Part shown: in pieces, positions 37,856-46,873 of the stretch
Numbering within the stretch: the stretch's first letter is position 1
Layout of the letters: every line of letters begins with the position of its first letter
Notes under the pieces: generated by a model
The model's input: the letters and a program-made list of their open reading frames with translations, nothing else
Database searches by the model: none
What the model was told of the DNA's origin: nothing
Assembly (NCBI RefSeq): GCF_014773365.1
Contig: NZ_JACWUN010000001.1
Span: 124,001 to 188,000, forward strand
From: Pelovirga terrestris
GTDB taxonomy: Bacteria; Desulfobacterota; Desulfuromonadia; Desulfuromonadales; Geopsychrobacteraceae
DNA: 64,000 nucleotides
Direction of reading: 5' to 3'
Program-made: the position numbers and the translations under genes

Positions 37856-38542
37856 ATGGAAGCTGTTCTTTCGAAATTAGCCGTCATGCTGGTTCCTGCT
37901 TTACTGGCGATCATGATGCACGAAGTCTCTCACGGTTACATGGCCGAGCGCTTTGGTGATCCGACCGCGCGTCTGTTGGGGCGCTTGAACCTGAATCCGT
38001 TTAAGCATCTTGATCCGATCGGTAGTATCGCGGTTTTTATTTTTGGCTTTGGCTGGGCCAAGCCTGTACCGGTCAACCCTTCTAATTTTCGCCGTCCACG
38101 CAAGGATATGATCTGGGTGGCGCTGGCAGGCCCCCTGACCAATCTGCTGCTGGCGCTGTTTTCAGCGCTGCTGTTGCGAATTCTTGGCTGGTTAGGACCG
38201 GGTTCTCCCGCAGACGCCGGCGTGTTCATGCAGATGCTGACACCGCTGAAGATGATGGTTGCCTTTAGTCTCTATATCAATGTCCTCCTTGCAGTTTTCA
38301 ATCTGTTGCCGGTCCCCCCCCTGGACGGGGGCCGGATTCTGATGGGTTTTGTGCCCGATATGTATGCCGCGCTGCTATCCCGACTGGAACCCTTCGGGCT
38401 GATTCTGATTGTACTGCTGGTATTCTTTACCAACCTCTGGTCGTTGGTGCTGGCTCCGATCATCAATTTTCTGGTGCTGTTGATGGCAGGCAAGCAAACG
38501 GTATTGGTTGAGCAGGCGATGCGTTTCCTGTTTGGCCACTGA
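37856..38542 (+). CDS. site-2 protease family membrane metallopeptidase (M50)
   Basis: A 228-residue membrane protein of the compact YwhC/Rip-like M50 group. Zinc ligands: His-Glu-x-x-His in MMHEVSHGYMAERFGD, on the first helix, and Asp in LLPVPPLDGGRIL on a later helix. Other family features are LGRLNLNPFKHLDPIGS and GFGWAKPVPVNPSNFR. It cuts substrates within the membrane. ATG 37856 lies 5 bp after AAAGG, preferred over GTG 37850. It leads the M50-scpA-scpB-rluB run, an arrangement common in many bacteria. Confidence 0.9.
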   Translation: MEAVLSKLAVMLVPALLAIMMHEVSHGYMAERFGDPTARLLGRLNLNPFKHLDPIGSIAVFIFGFGWAKPVPVNPSNFRRPRKDMIWVALAGPLTNLLLALFSALLLRILGWLGPGSPADAGVFMQMLTPLKMMVAFSLYINVLLAVFNLLPVPPLDGGRILMGFVPDMYAALLSRLEPFGLILIVLLVFFTNLWSLVLAPIINFLVLLMAGKQTVLVEQAMRFLFGH

Positions 38543-38553
38543 CAGGGGGCTTG

Positions 38554-39324
38554 ATGACGGTTGATATCAAGCTTGAAAAATTTTCCGGCCCGCTGGATCT
38601 TTTGCTGCACCTGATTAAAAGTCAGGAGATGGATATTTATGATATCCGTATTGTTGAGATTACTGAACAATATCTAAAGATTATTGATCAGATGAAACAG
38701 CTTGATCTTGATGTCGCCGGAGAGTTTCTGGTCATGGCGGCGCAACTTATTCATATTAAGTCGCGCATGTTGTTGCCGGTCAGTGAGGAGCTTGCCGAGG
38801 AAGAGGGGGACGATCCACGGGCGGAACTGGTCAAGCGTTTGCTGGAATATCAGCGCTATAAGCAGGCCGCGGAATTATTTGATCAGTTGCCGCAACTTGA
38901 GCGTGATATTTTTTTGCCCAAAGGTGATGGTGCCGATCTTCTGCTGGAAGATGCACCTCAGGATACCGAGCTGACAATCAGTCTATTCCAGCTCGCCAAT
39001 GCCTTTCACCAGCTGATGACTCATGCCGCGACCGAAGTGTTTCACGAGGTGGTACGCGAGAATCTGTCGGTGACCGATTACATTGCCATGATCAGTCGCC
39101 GCTTGATCGAGCATTCACGCATCAGTCTGCGCGATTTTTTTCAGTCAGGATATCAACGGACCGAACTGGTGGTGACCTTCTTGGCCTTGCTCGAATTAAC
39201 CCGGATGCGGATGATCAAAATTGAACAGGTAACCACCTTCAGTGAGGTCTGGTTGTCCCGGTTAGCCACCACCGACCAATTGCGGCGTATCTGTCCGGCC
39301 GAGGAAGCCCTCGACTATGACTGA
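38554..39324 (+). CDS. scpA: segregation and condensation protein A
   Basis: A 256-residue kleisin that closes the SMC ring for chromosome compaction and segregation. It begins MTVDIKLEKFSGPLDLLLHLIKSQEMDIYDIRI, the family hallmark, followed by AGEFLVMAAQLIHIKSRMLLP, an acidic linker, and the C-terminal winged helix with VTFLALLELTRMRMIKIEQ. ATG 38554 is preferred over the TTG 3 bp earlier. scpB overlaps the last 8 bp. Confidence 0.95.
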   Translation: MTVDIKLEKFSGPLDLLLHLIKSQEMDIYDIRIVEITEQYLKIIDQMKQLDLDVAGEFLVMAAQLIHIKSRMLLPVSEELAEEEGDDPRAELVKRLLEYQRYKQAAELFDQLPQLERDIFLPKGDGADLLLEDAPQDTELTISLFQLANAFHQLMTHAATEVFHEVVRENLSVTDYIAMISRRLIEHSRISLRDFFQSGYQRTELVVTFLALLELTRMRMIKIEQVTTFSEVWLSRLATTDQLRRICPAEEALDYD

Positions 39325-39868
39325 GCTGCGGGCCGTGATCGAGGCTTTCCTGTTTGTTGCCGGTTTTCCCTTGACCCTGGATAAACTCGCTGATCTGGCT
39401 GAGGCTGATAAGTTGGATATCAAAGAGGTTATTGCCGGATTGTCTGAAGAATACTGCCGTTGCCACCGTGGTATTCGCCTGGTGGAGGTTGCCGGCGGTT
39501 ACCAGTTTCGTAGCGATCCAGCCCTGGCGCCCTGGCTGCGCCGTTTGCAGAAAGAGCGGGTGCAACGGCTTTCCGCTGCGGCATTAGAGACCCTGGCAAT
39601 TATCGCCTATCGACAACCGGTAACCCGGGCGGAAATTGAATACCTGCGTGGAGTGGATTCGGGCGGGGTATTGAAGACCTTGCTAGAGCGTAATCTGCTG
39701 CGGATCCTGGGGAAAAAAGAGGTGCCCGGGCGTCCTCTGTTATACGGTACCAGTCGCTACTTTCTTGAGCTGTTTGGCCTCAAGGATCTTAATGACCTGC
39801 CAACCTTAAAAGAATTTGCTGCCCTTGACCCTGAGCTGGTCGAAGCACTACCGCTTGAATCGTCATAA
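39317..39868 (+). CDS. scpB: segregation and condensation protein B
   Basis: A 183-residue protein of two winged-helix domains. It begins ELRAVIEAFLFVAGFPLTLD and has the family core LSAAALETLAIIAYRQPVTR, then EIEYLRGVDSGGVLKTLLER and PGRPLLYGTSRYFLELFGL. It dimerises and binds ScpA in the SMC-ScpAB complex. The start overlaps the end of scpA. The C-terminus is close to the minimal family length, without the long tail seen in some species. Confidence 0.95.
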   Translation: MTELRAVIEAFLFVAGFPLTLDKLADLAEADKLDIKEVIAGLSEEYCRCHRGIRLVEVAGGYQFRSDPALAPWLRRLQKERVQRLSAAALETLAIIAYRQPVTRAEIEYLRGVDSGGVLKTLLERNLLRILGKKEVPGRPLLYGTSRYFLELFGLKDLNDLPTLKEFAALDPELVEALPLESS

Positions 39869-39887
39869 CCGTAAGATTGGAATAATT

Positions 39888-40601
39888 ATGCAGGAACGTT
39901 TGCAAAAGTTAATAGCTCGCGCCGGCCTGGCGTCTCGCCGCCAGGCTGAAGAGTGGATTCGGGCGGGGCGGGTTACGATTAACAACCGGGTTGCCACGAT
40001 TGGTGAACGTGCCGACTTGCGAAATGATCAGATCCGCCTGGATGGAGTTCCTCTGAAAAAAGAGGAACAGAAAATAACCCTGCTCCTCAATAAGCCCAGA
40101 GGATATGTCTGCTCCCTGAGCGATCCGCAAGGCCGTGCCCTGGTTACCGAACTGGTCAAGGATCTGCCGGAGCGGTTGTTTCCGGTCGGGCGTCTCGACT
40201 ATAATAGTGAGGGATTGCTTCTTTTAACCAATGATGGGCAGTTGTCCCACGCCTTGACCCACCCCGCAAAAGAAGTTGAAAAAACCTATCTGGTCAAGGT
40301 GCGTGGTCGGTTGACTGTGGCCATAGCAGACCAGATGCGTAATGGTATTGAGCTCGAGGATGGCTTGACCCAACCGGTCAAGGTGGAGCATGCACGGACC
40401 TCAGGCAGTAACTGCTGGTTTGAGATGACCTTAAAAGAAGGAAAGAACCGTCAGGTGCGGCGCATGTGTGAATATTTCGGATTGATCGTCGTGCGGTTAA
40501 AAAGGATCAAATTCGGCTTTCTTACTCTTGATGGTGTTCGACCGGGAACCTATCGGCGATTGCAGTCGGCAGAGATTACCCGACTTAAAAAAATACGTTG
40601 A
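39888..40601 (+). CDS. rluB: 23S rRNA pseudouridine synthase, RluB/RsuA family
   Basis: A 237-residue enzyme: an N-terminal S4 RNA-binding domain (ERLQKLIARAGLASRRQAEEWI), then the RsuA-type catalytic domain with the active Asp in PVGRLDYNSEGLLLLTNDG and the C-terminal LKEGKNRQVRRM. It isomerises a uridine in 23S rRNA (position 2605 type if RluB). The longer frame beginning inside scpB is rejected; ATG 39888 starts the S4 domain directly. It follows scpB by 19 bp, as in many genomes. Confidence 0.9.
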   Translation: MQERLQKLIARAGLASRRQAEEWIRAGRVTINNRVATIGERADLRNDQIRLDGVPLKKEEQKITLLLNKPRGYVCSLSDPQGRALVTELVKDLPERLFPVGRLDYNSEGLLLLTNDGQLSHALTHPAKEVEKTYLVKVRGRLTVAIADQMRNGIELEDGLTQPVKVEHARTSGSNCWFEMTLKEGKNRQVRRMCEYFGLIVVRLKRIKFGFLTLDGVRPGTYRRLQSAEITRLKKIR

Positions 40602-40688
40602 TTTCTAATTGTTCATTAGTGTTTACTTTTCTTTTTATACGTGATAACAAGTGTAAGGAATTTCTGCAATTCAGCAATGTTGTCAATC

Positions 40689-40845
40689 GTTATCTAGCTG
40701 ATGATCGTGCCTTGAAACAACTCAAATAGGTAAATTGCGCTTTTCGGCATCCATGATCGCTTGTTGTCGCCGTCCATGGCGATAACAAGCCTTGCCACAG
40801 GATCCAAAGGCCCTGCGCGAAAGACGGCAACTGAATAATTGCAAT
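40689..40845 (+). repeat. dispersed structured intergenic element, copy 3 (left arm degenerate)
   Basis: The right two thirds match the other copies: CTTTTCGGCATCCATGATCG, then the central hairpin TTGTTGTCGCC / GGCGATAACAA, then CTTGCCACAGGATCCAAAGG, then CCCTGCGCGA and a CTGAATAATTGCAAT end. The GTCAAGGG block and the TTCAGCACC left end are not recognisable. The hairpin keeps pairing although its bases differ from copy 2 (TTTTT/AAAAA becomes TTGTT/AACAA, with one G-T wobble). It ends about 30 bp before the TPR-gene start. Confidence 0.75.
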
Positions 40846-40873
40846 AAATGTAAACGGAGATGTGGGGGTTTTT

Positions 40874-43039
40874 TTGGCTACAAATAAAGAAAAATTACTA
40901 GAATCAGCTCAGAAAAACTTGAGCAAAAAACAGTACACCAAGGCGATCAAGGATTTTGCCAAGATCGTTGAGATGGAGCCGGGCGACATCCGTTCACGGC
41001 AGAAGCTCGCTGAGCTGTATGTGCGCACCAACAAGTCGTCGGAAGCCTACGAACAGTATGAAGCCATTGCCCGCTATTATTCCAGTAATGGCTTTTATCT
41101 CAAGGCGATCGCTATTTACAAACAGATGCAGCGTCTGGACCCCAGTCAGGTTGCTATCTACAGTCGTCTGGCCGAGCTGAACCAGAAGCAGGGGCTGGTC
41201 GGTAACGCGATGGCTGAATATCGTAGCCTGGTAGACTATTATGAACGTAATCAGCTGATTGCCGATGAGATAAAAACCCTTGAAAAAATGCGCGATCTCG
41301 ATCCTGACAATCTCAATGTCCGGGTCAAACTGGCAGAAGTTCTAACCAATAACGATCGCAAAGATGAGGGGTTTGAAGAAATAATTTCGATTATCGGGGT
41401 GCTGAAGGATAAAGGGGATTTTGATAAATGTCTCAAACTCTACACCATGTTCCTGCCCCACTTTCCAGGTAATCGCCAACTCCAAACCGGTCTCGCCCAT
41501 ACGTTTTTTGAAAAAGGTGATTATGTCCGCGGGACAACAATCATCGAAACCCTTCTTAAAGATAAACCTTCAGATCCTGATCTGCTACGTCAAATCAGTA
41601 GAGGTTATGCTCAATCCGGAAATTATCTCCGGGCTGTTGCAACCTGTCGGCAATTGTTGCAGATGGACCCCAGCGATCTTGATATTCGTGAAACCCTCAT
41701 TCAGTGTGAAATTGACAACAAGCATTATGAGTTGGCCCTGAATGAACTGGAAGAGTGGAAAGATACTTTTTTCAAGGGCGGGCGATTGGAGAAGCTCAAA
41801 GAGTATTATGAGTTTTTAAATTCTGAGATGCCACATACAACAACGATCATACAAACCCTCGATTCGATTTACGAACACACCGGCGAAGGGGGCAAGCTGC
41901 TCGATATTATCTCGGAGCGTGAAGATGATATTGATACCGAGTCTTCTGATCTATTGTCTGACTCTATTCTGGGGTCCGTTGATCTGGATATTGAAGGTGA
42001 CGAGGACGCATCAGCGGATAGTGCGTTCAGTTATGGCATCCTTGAAGATGACAACATCGATCTGCTGCTTGAGCCTGATGATGAAGAATCATCCGACAAT
42101 ACCTGCCAGGAATTCTCTGACTCTTTTATTGAGCTGGAGGTCTCCAGTAATATCAACCTGACGGTTGCGTCTGCGACAGATGACATTGAGAATGATACCC
42201 TGTTTGATCTGGACTTGGATGAAGAAGCGCCAAAAACGGTAAGTGGCGGTCGGGAAAACCTCCAGGCGGATCTTGAGGAGGCCGAGTTTTATTTGCAGCA
42301 GGGGCTGTTTGCTGATGCGGCGAGGTTGTGTCAAGACATTCTGGCCTATGCCCCGGAGTCACAGGAATGTCGTCACAAGCTTCAGGAAATTGAAGATCAG
42401 CGTAATGCCCAACTAGAGAAGCCCGACTCTCTGACAGAAGTTGTTGTGGACGAGGGAGAGGATTTTGGTTTCGGGGACTTTGATTTTGATTCTGAGCTTG
42501 ATCAGCTGCAATCCATTGATGGTGACAAGAAAAAAGTCTTTAAAACAGATGTCGATGAGCAGATAGCTGCTGATGACATGGAGTCTCACTACAATCTCGG
42601 CATCGCTTATCGTGAAATGGGGCTGCACGACGATGCTATCAGTGAATTTGAAAAAGCACAGAAGGATCCCCTTCGCTACGTTGATTGTCTGACCCTTAAG
42701 GGGCTGACCTACTCTGACAAGGGCGATTACTCCAACGCGGAAAAGATGTTTCAACAGGCTTTAGCTTCGCCCCAACTTGAGGATATTCAACAATTAAATC
42801 TTGGCTATGAACTGGGCCTGTTATATGAACGCGCCGAACGGCACAATGATGCCCTGGTCAGCTACCGCAATGTGCTCGCGCAGGACAGTAAGTATCGCGA
42901 TGTGACTGAAAAGGTTGCCACCCTGAAACAACGCCTGGGGATAATTGACGATCCATCCCCCAGGAGCGCGACTACCCCGGCACAAAATACACCGAAGAGC
43001 GAACCGGATTCACCAAAAAGACGGGTTTCTTTTTTATAA
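40874..43039 (+). CDS. large tetratricopeptide-repeat protein
   Basis: A 721-residue cytosolic protein without signal peptide. Residues about 1-340 are TPR-like helical pairs (for example SKKQYTKAIKDFAKIVEMEP and YLRAVATCRQLLQMDPSDLD). Residues about 355-460 form a strongly acidic, Ser-rich linker. TPR units resume at about 470-520 and 570-700 (NLGIAYREMGLHDDAISEFE), and the tail is Pro/Ser/Lys-rich. The start TTG 40874 gives MATNKEKLLESAQ and lies 5 bp after GGGGG; GTG 40862 is the alternative. The GspA/ExeA-like ATPase follows 40 bp later. Such pairs are common in deltaproteobacteria and are thought to act in envelope or secretion processes; the role is not shown by the sequence. Confidence 0.8.
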   Translation: MATNKEKLLESAQKNLSKKQYTKAIKDFAKIVEMEPGDIRSRQKLAELYVRTNKSSEAYEQYEAIARYYSSNGFYLKAIAIYKQMQRLDPSQVAIYSRLAELNQKQGLVGNAMAEYRSLVDYYERNQLIADEIKTLEKMRDLDPDNLNVRVKLAEVLTNNDRKDEGFEEIISIIGVLKDKGDFDKCLKLYTMFLPHFPGNRQLQTGLAHTFFEKGDYVRGTTIIETLLKDKPSDPDLLRQISRGYAQSGNYLRAVATCRQLLQMDPSDLDIRETLIQCEIDNKHYELALNELEEWKDTFFKGGRLEKLKEYYEFLNSEMPHTTTIIQTLDSIYEHTGEGGKLLDIISEREDDIDTESSDLLSDSILGSVDLDIEGDEDASADSAFSYGILEDDNIDLLLEPDDEESSDNTCQEFSDSFIELEVSSNINLTVASATDDIENDTLFDLDLDEEAPKTVSGGRENLQADLEEAEFYLQQGLFADAARLCQDILAYAPESQECRHKLQEIEDQRNAQLEKPDSLTEVVVDEGEDFGFGDFDFDSELDQLQSIDGDKKKVFKTDVDEQIAADDMESHYNLGIAYREMGLHDDAISEFEKAQKDPLRYVDCLTLKGLTYSDKGDYSNAEKMFQQALASPQLEDIQQLNLGYELGLLYERAERHNDALVSYRNVLAQDSKYRDVTEKVATLKQRLGIIDDPSPRSATTPAQNTPKSEPDSPKRRVSFL

Positions 43040-43079
43040 AAAAATGTTGTTGATCCGTTGAACAGAAAGTGGGGGTTTC

Positions 43080-43982
43080 ATGGGTTACTCAGACTATTTT
43101 AATTTTGAACGGGAACCATTTTCCAACGCTCCTAACGAAAAGTTTTATTTTAACAGTGAACAGCACCGTCGGGCGTTACAGCGGTTAAAGTACTCTGTCG
43201 ATACCGACAAGGGGCTGGCGGTCCTGGTTGGTGGCATTGGTACCGGCAAGACGACTCTGGCTCGACGGATGCTTGATAATCTTCCGGTCGAGCGCTATGA
43301 ATCCTCGCTGTTGGTTATCATTCATTCAGATATCACTCCGGAATGGTTGCTTTCGCGCATTTGTTTGCAATTGGGAGTGGAGAATCCCGATCCAACCCCG
43401 TTAAAAATGCTTAAACAGCTCTTTGAGCGACTGATTGAGATCGAAGAAGAAGGGCGCAAAGCTGTCGTTCTTATCGATGAAGCGCAGATGCTGCAAACCC
43501 GTGAGCTGATGGAAGAATTCAGGGGGTTGCTGAATTTGGAGATTCCCGGGAAAAAACTCCTGAATATTATTTTCTTTGGTTTGCCGGCTCTTGATGAAGT
43601 GATGATGCTGGATGAACCGCTGGCCCAACGGGTCGCTTTCAAGTACACCCTGACCTCTTTTGAACCGCGTGAAACTGCCGCCTATATCGCTTTTCGCCTG
43701 AAGGTCTCCGGCTGTGATCAATCTCCCTTCCTGCCGGAAACCCTCCCCCTGATTCAGAGCTATTCGGGAGGGGTGCCGAGGCTGATCAATACCATTTGTG
43801 ACAATGCCTTGTTTGAAACCTATCTGCGCCATGGCAGAGAAGTAACCGAAGGGATTATCACCAGTGTGGTCGAAGATCTGGGGTTGAAGATGCTGGCTCC
43901 GGTTGCCGCTGATCTGTTTTTTGATCAGGCCGCCGACGATGATGATCTTGAGCTCGTCTTTGATGAATTGGAGCAGAAATAG
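43080..43982 (+). CDS. GspA/ExeA-type AAA ATPase
   Basis: A 300-residue P-loop ATPase of the ExeA/GspA (AAA_22) group. It begins MGYSDYFNFEREPFSNAPNE, the family hallmark, with Walker A VGGIGTGKTTLARR, Walker B AVVLIDEAQML and the sensor SGGVPRLINTICDNAL. ExeA helps assemble the type II secretin through peptidoglycan, but this protein lacks the C-terminal peptidoglycan-binding domain and membrane helix, and ends in an acidic stretch. The ATG follows the leader GTGGGGGTTT, shared with the TPR gene upstream. A terminator-like hairpin follows. Function is probably paired with the TPR protein. Confidence 0.85.
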   Translation: MGYSDYFNFEREPFSNAPNEKFYFNSEQHRRALQRLKYSVDTDKGLAVLVGGIGTGKTTLARRMLDNLPVERYESSLLVIIHSDITPEWLLSRICLQLGVENPDPTPLKMLKQLFERLIEIEEEGRKAVVLIDEAQMLQTRELMEEFRGLLNLEIPGKKLLNIIFFGLPALDEVMMLDEPLAQRVAFKYTLTSFEPRETAAYIAFRLKVSGCDQSPFLPETLPLIQSYSGGVPRLINTICDNALFETYLRHGREVTEGIITSVVEDLGLKMLAPVAADLFFDQAADDDDLELVFDELEQK

Positions 43983-44011
43983 CGGCAGGCATCAGCAGCA
44001 ATCAATCTACC

Positions 44012-44044
44012 AACGGCCGGATATTCCCGGCCGTTAGCATTTTT
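44012..44044 (+). terminator. probable rho-independent terminator after the ATPase gene
   Basis: Stem AACGGCCGG / CCGGCCGTT (9 bp, loop ATATTC) followed by AGCATTTTT. It lies 30-60 bp after the ATPase stop and ends just before the first possible mutL ATG, which supports the later mutL start. Confidence 0.75.
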
Positions 44045-44074
44045 ATGTCAATGGGACAATTAAGCAAAAAATCG

Positions 44075-45931
44075 ATGAGCAATAAACCCAGTATCCAGAT
44101 TTTACCCGAAGAGTTGTGCAACAAGATTGCCGCAGGTGAGGTGGTTGAGCGTCCTTCATCGGTGGTTAAGGAATTGCTCGAAAATGCTCTGGATGCCGGT
44201 GCGACAGAGATTGTGATTGAGCTTGGCGGCGGCGGGAAAACCCTCATTCGGATAACCGATAACGGTTGTGGTATGAACCATCAGGACGCGCTCTTATGTT
44301 TTGAGCGACACGCTACCAGTAAAATCAGAAAAGATGATGACCTTTTTGCCCTGTCGACCCTTGGATTTCGTGGTGAGGCCCTCGCATCCATCGCGTCGGT
44401 ATCGCGCATGCGTCTCAAGACCTGCAATAGTTTAGATGGTCTGGGGCAGCACATCCAGATCGAGGGGGGCAGAATAAAGAAGGTTGAACGACTGGGATTG
44501 CCGGTTGGAACGATTGTTGAGGTTAAAAATCTATTTTTTAACCTGCCGGCCAGAAAAAAATTCTTACGCAAAGACCAGACCGAATTAGGTCATGCGGCTG
44601 ATGTCGTTTCCAAGCTGGCTCTGGCACGCCCGGATGTCAGCTTCCGCTTGCTTCATCAAGATCGTCTGATGCTCGATTTGCGCCATGAAAAGGCACTGCC
44701 GGAACGTTTGGCTGCCCTGCTCGGGCGTTCTTTACTGCGCGATATGCTGCCGGTTGATCAAGCGATGGATGAAACCCTCCGTCTATCGGGACTGATCTCA
44801 CGCCCTGATCTCAATCGGTCGGCGACCAGCCATATCTATACGTTTATCAACGGTAGATATATTCGTGACCGGGTGGTTCAGCATGCGATCATGGAAGGCT
44901 ATCGACATCTGCTGATGAAAGGGCGTTATCCGGTGGTGGCACTATTCCTCACTCTTGATCCAGCCCTGGTCGATGTGAATGTTCATCCGACCAAGCACGA
45001 AGTACGATTCCGTGAGCAGGGCGTGGTTCATGATTTTATCGCTACTACGCTTCAGCAGGTCCTCAAACCTTCCAGCTGGATATCGCAGTCACAATCGAAC
45101 CATCCGCCGTCAGTAACGTCGCCGGTGTCTTCGGCCTCAGGCCATCAGGTTCAGTACCCACCCATGACAGACAACCTCGATGTCGCTAAGCCATCAGTCA
45201 GGGAGGAGCCTCGTTCATTTAGCTTCAACCATGGACCAGTTCCTCCTCCTGACCCTGTCATCCATAGATCAACAGTAGAAGGCCCGCAACCAGGCTCCGC
45301 TAACCAGATGCACCAGGAAGAACTGAGAGCCGCTAACGGGAATGTCTTTTTTTCTCATCTGCAGATTCTTGGTCAGTATCATCAGACCTATATCCTGTGT
45401 CAGGATCAGGATGATCTGGTATTGATTGATCAACATGCTGCCCATGAACGCATCGGCTTCGAGCGTCTGAAAAAAGCCTATCAAGAAGGTGGCGTGCAAC
45501 GCCAGCAGCTGTTATTTCCCGAAGTGTTCGAACTTGATTACAAAAGCGCAGCGGCCCTGGGAGAACATCTGGAGGAACTGGAACGACTGGGTTTTGAAGT
45601 AGAGCCTTTTGGCGGTAAGTCATTTGCGGTTAAAGCCCTTCCCGCGCTACTGGCCGCAGCACCGATAGTGAAATTAGTCACCGATGTCGCTCTTGAGCTC
45701 GAGCGGATCGGGCGCGAAGGTCGGTTAGCGGAATCACTTGATGATGTTCTGATTATGATGGCCTGCCATCGGGTTATCCGTGCTAATCAGGCCCTGAGCC
45801 ACCAAGAGATCAAGGCGTTGCTGGTTGACCTGGATCGGATCGACTTCAGAGGCCATTGTCCCCATGGGCGACCAGTGCTCGCGCGTATGAGTCTGTATGA
45901 GATCGAACGATTATTTCGACGCCACGGATGA
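44075..45931 (+). CDS. mutL: DNA mismatch repair protein MutL
   Basis: A 618-residue GHKL ATPase with a dimerisation/endonuclease C-terminus. N-terminal motifs: ENALDAG, DNGCGM, RHATSKI, GFRGEALASI. The middle linker (about residues 335-430) is low-complexity, rich in Ser and Pro. The C-terminal DQHAAHERIGFE matches the DQHA(x)2E(x)4E metal-nicking motif, so this MutL should nick the strand itself, as in bacteria lacking MutH. Start: ATG 44075 (MSNKPSIQILPEELCNKIAAGE) is preferred because 44045 falls at the end of a terminator. miaA overlaps by 4 bp. Confidence 0.94.
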   Translation: MSNKPSIQILPEELCNKIAAGEVVERPSSVVKELLENALDAGATEIVIELGGGGKTLIRITDNGCGMNHQDALLCFERHATSKIRKDDDLFALSTLGFRGEALASIASVSRMRLKTCNSLDGLGQHIQIEGGRIKKVERLGLPVGTIVEVKNLFFNLPARKKFLRKDQTELGHAADVVSKLALARPDVSFRLLHQDRLMLDLRHEKALPERLAALLGRSLLRDMLPVDQAMDETLRLSGLISRPDLNRSATSHIYTFINGRYIRDRVVQHAIMEGYRHLLMKGRYPVVALFLTLDPALVDVNVHPTKHEVRFREQGVVHDFIATTLQQVLKPSSWISQSQSNHPPSVTSPVSSASGHQVQYPPMTDNLDVAKPSVREEPRSFSFNHGPVPPPDPVIHRSTVEGPQPGSANQMHQEELRAANGNVFFSHLQILGQYHQTYILCQDQDDLVLIDQHAAHERIGFERLKKAYQEGGVQRQQLLFPEVFELDYKSAAALGEHLEELERLGFEVEPFGGKSFAVKALPALLAAAPIVKLVTDVALELERIGREGRLAESLDDVLIMMACHRVIRANQALSHQEIKALLVDLDRIDFRGHCPHGRPVLARMSLYEIERLFRRHG

Positions 45932-46863
45932 GTACCAACAGGCTGGATAAAATACCGGTGCTGGTTATCTGTGGTCCTACCGGTTCAGGCAAAAGCGCCA
46001 TGGCGCTGGAACTGGCTCAGCATGTTCCCCTGGAGATAGTCTCGGCTGATTCGCGCCAGGTTTACCGAATGATGGATATCGGTACCGCCAAAGCATCGAA
46101 AGCCGAACAGGAGCAGGTGCCCCATCATATGATCGACCTGATCGATCCTGATCAGGAATTTTCTGTTGCTGCTTACGTTGATCTGGCCAGACCGCTGATT
46201 GAACAGATTCACCAACGGGGACATCTTCCCTGTGTTGTTGGTGGCACCGGTCTTTATATCAAGGCTTTGCTGGGAGGTTTGGCCCAGTTACCCAGTGGTG
46301 ACCCCCAACTGCGTCAGAGGTTGCATCGGCGTGAAAAGGAGCAGGGTAGTGGCACCCTTCATCGCGAGTTAGAACAACTGGATCCTGAATCAGCTGCGGT
46401 GATTCACCCGAATAATCTGATCCGTACGGTTCGGGCTCTGGAGGTTTGTTTATTAAGCGGGCAGAAGTTTTCAACGATTAAAGCGGATCATAATTTCGTT
46501 GAAAAGGCTTATCAGGTGGTGACATTGGCACCTGATTATCCGCGTCAGCGCCTTTATCAGCGTATTGATAACCGCACCAGGCAGATGCTTGAAGCAGGCC
46601 TGGTTGATGAAGTCAAGATGCTGTTTGAACGCTACGGCAGGGACTTAAAAGCCCTTCAGACCCTTGGCTACCGTGAAGTTCTACACTTTTTGTCCAGCCA
46701 CTGCCATGCTGTCCAACTCTGTGCCGAGATTCAATTGCGTACCCGTCAGTATGCCAAAAAACAGTTGACCTGGTTTCGTAAAGAACCTGATATCTTTTGG
46801 GTTGATTCCACCAACAGGTCTGATAGAGTAAGAAAATACATTGATCATTTGATTTGTCATTAA
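45928..46863 (+). CDS. miaA: tRNA dimethylallyltransferase
   Basis: A 311-residue P-loop enzyme that adds dimethylallyl to A37 of tRNAs reading UNN codons. Motifs: ICGPTGSGKSAMALELA (P-loop), VSADSRQVYRMMDIGTAKA, VPHHMIDLIDPDQEFSV, VVGGTGLYIKALL and the C-terminal LGYREVLHFL and TRQYAKKQLTWFRK. The start overlaps mutL as ATGA and hfq follows 10 bp later: the conserved mutL-miaA-hfq order. Confidence 0.96.
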   Translation: MSTNRLDKIPVLVICGPTGSGKSAMALELAQHVPLEIVSADSRQVYRMMDIGTAKASKAEQEQVPHHMIDLIDPDQEFSVAAYVDLARPLIEQIHQRGHLPCVVGGTGLYIKALLGGLAQLPSGDPQLRQRLHRREKEQGSGTLHRELEQLDPESAAVIHPNNLIRTVRALEVCLLSGQKFSTIKADHNFVEKAYQVVTLAPDYPRQRLYQRIDNRTRQMLEAGLVDEVKMLFERYGRDLKALQTLGYREVLHFLSSHCHAVQLCAEIQLRTRQYAKKQLTWFRKEPDIFWVDSTNRSDRVRKYIDHLICH

Positions 46864-46873
46864 AGGAGCGGTC

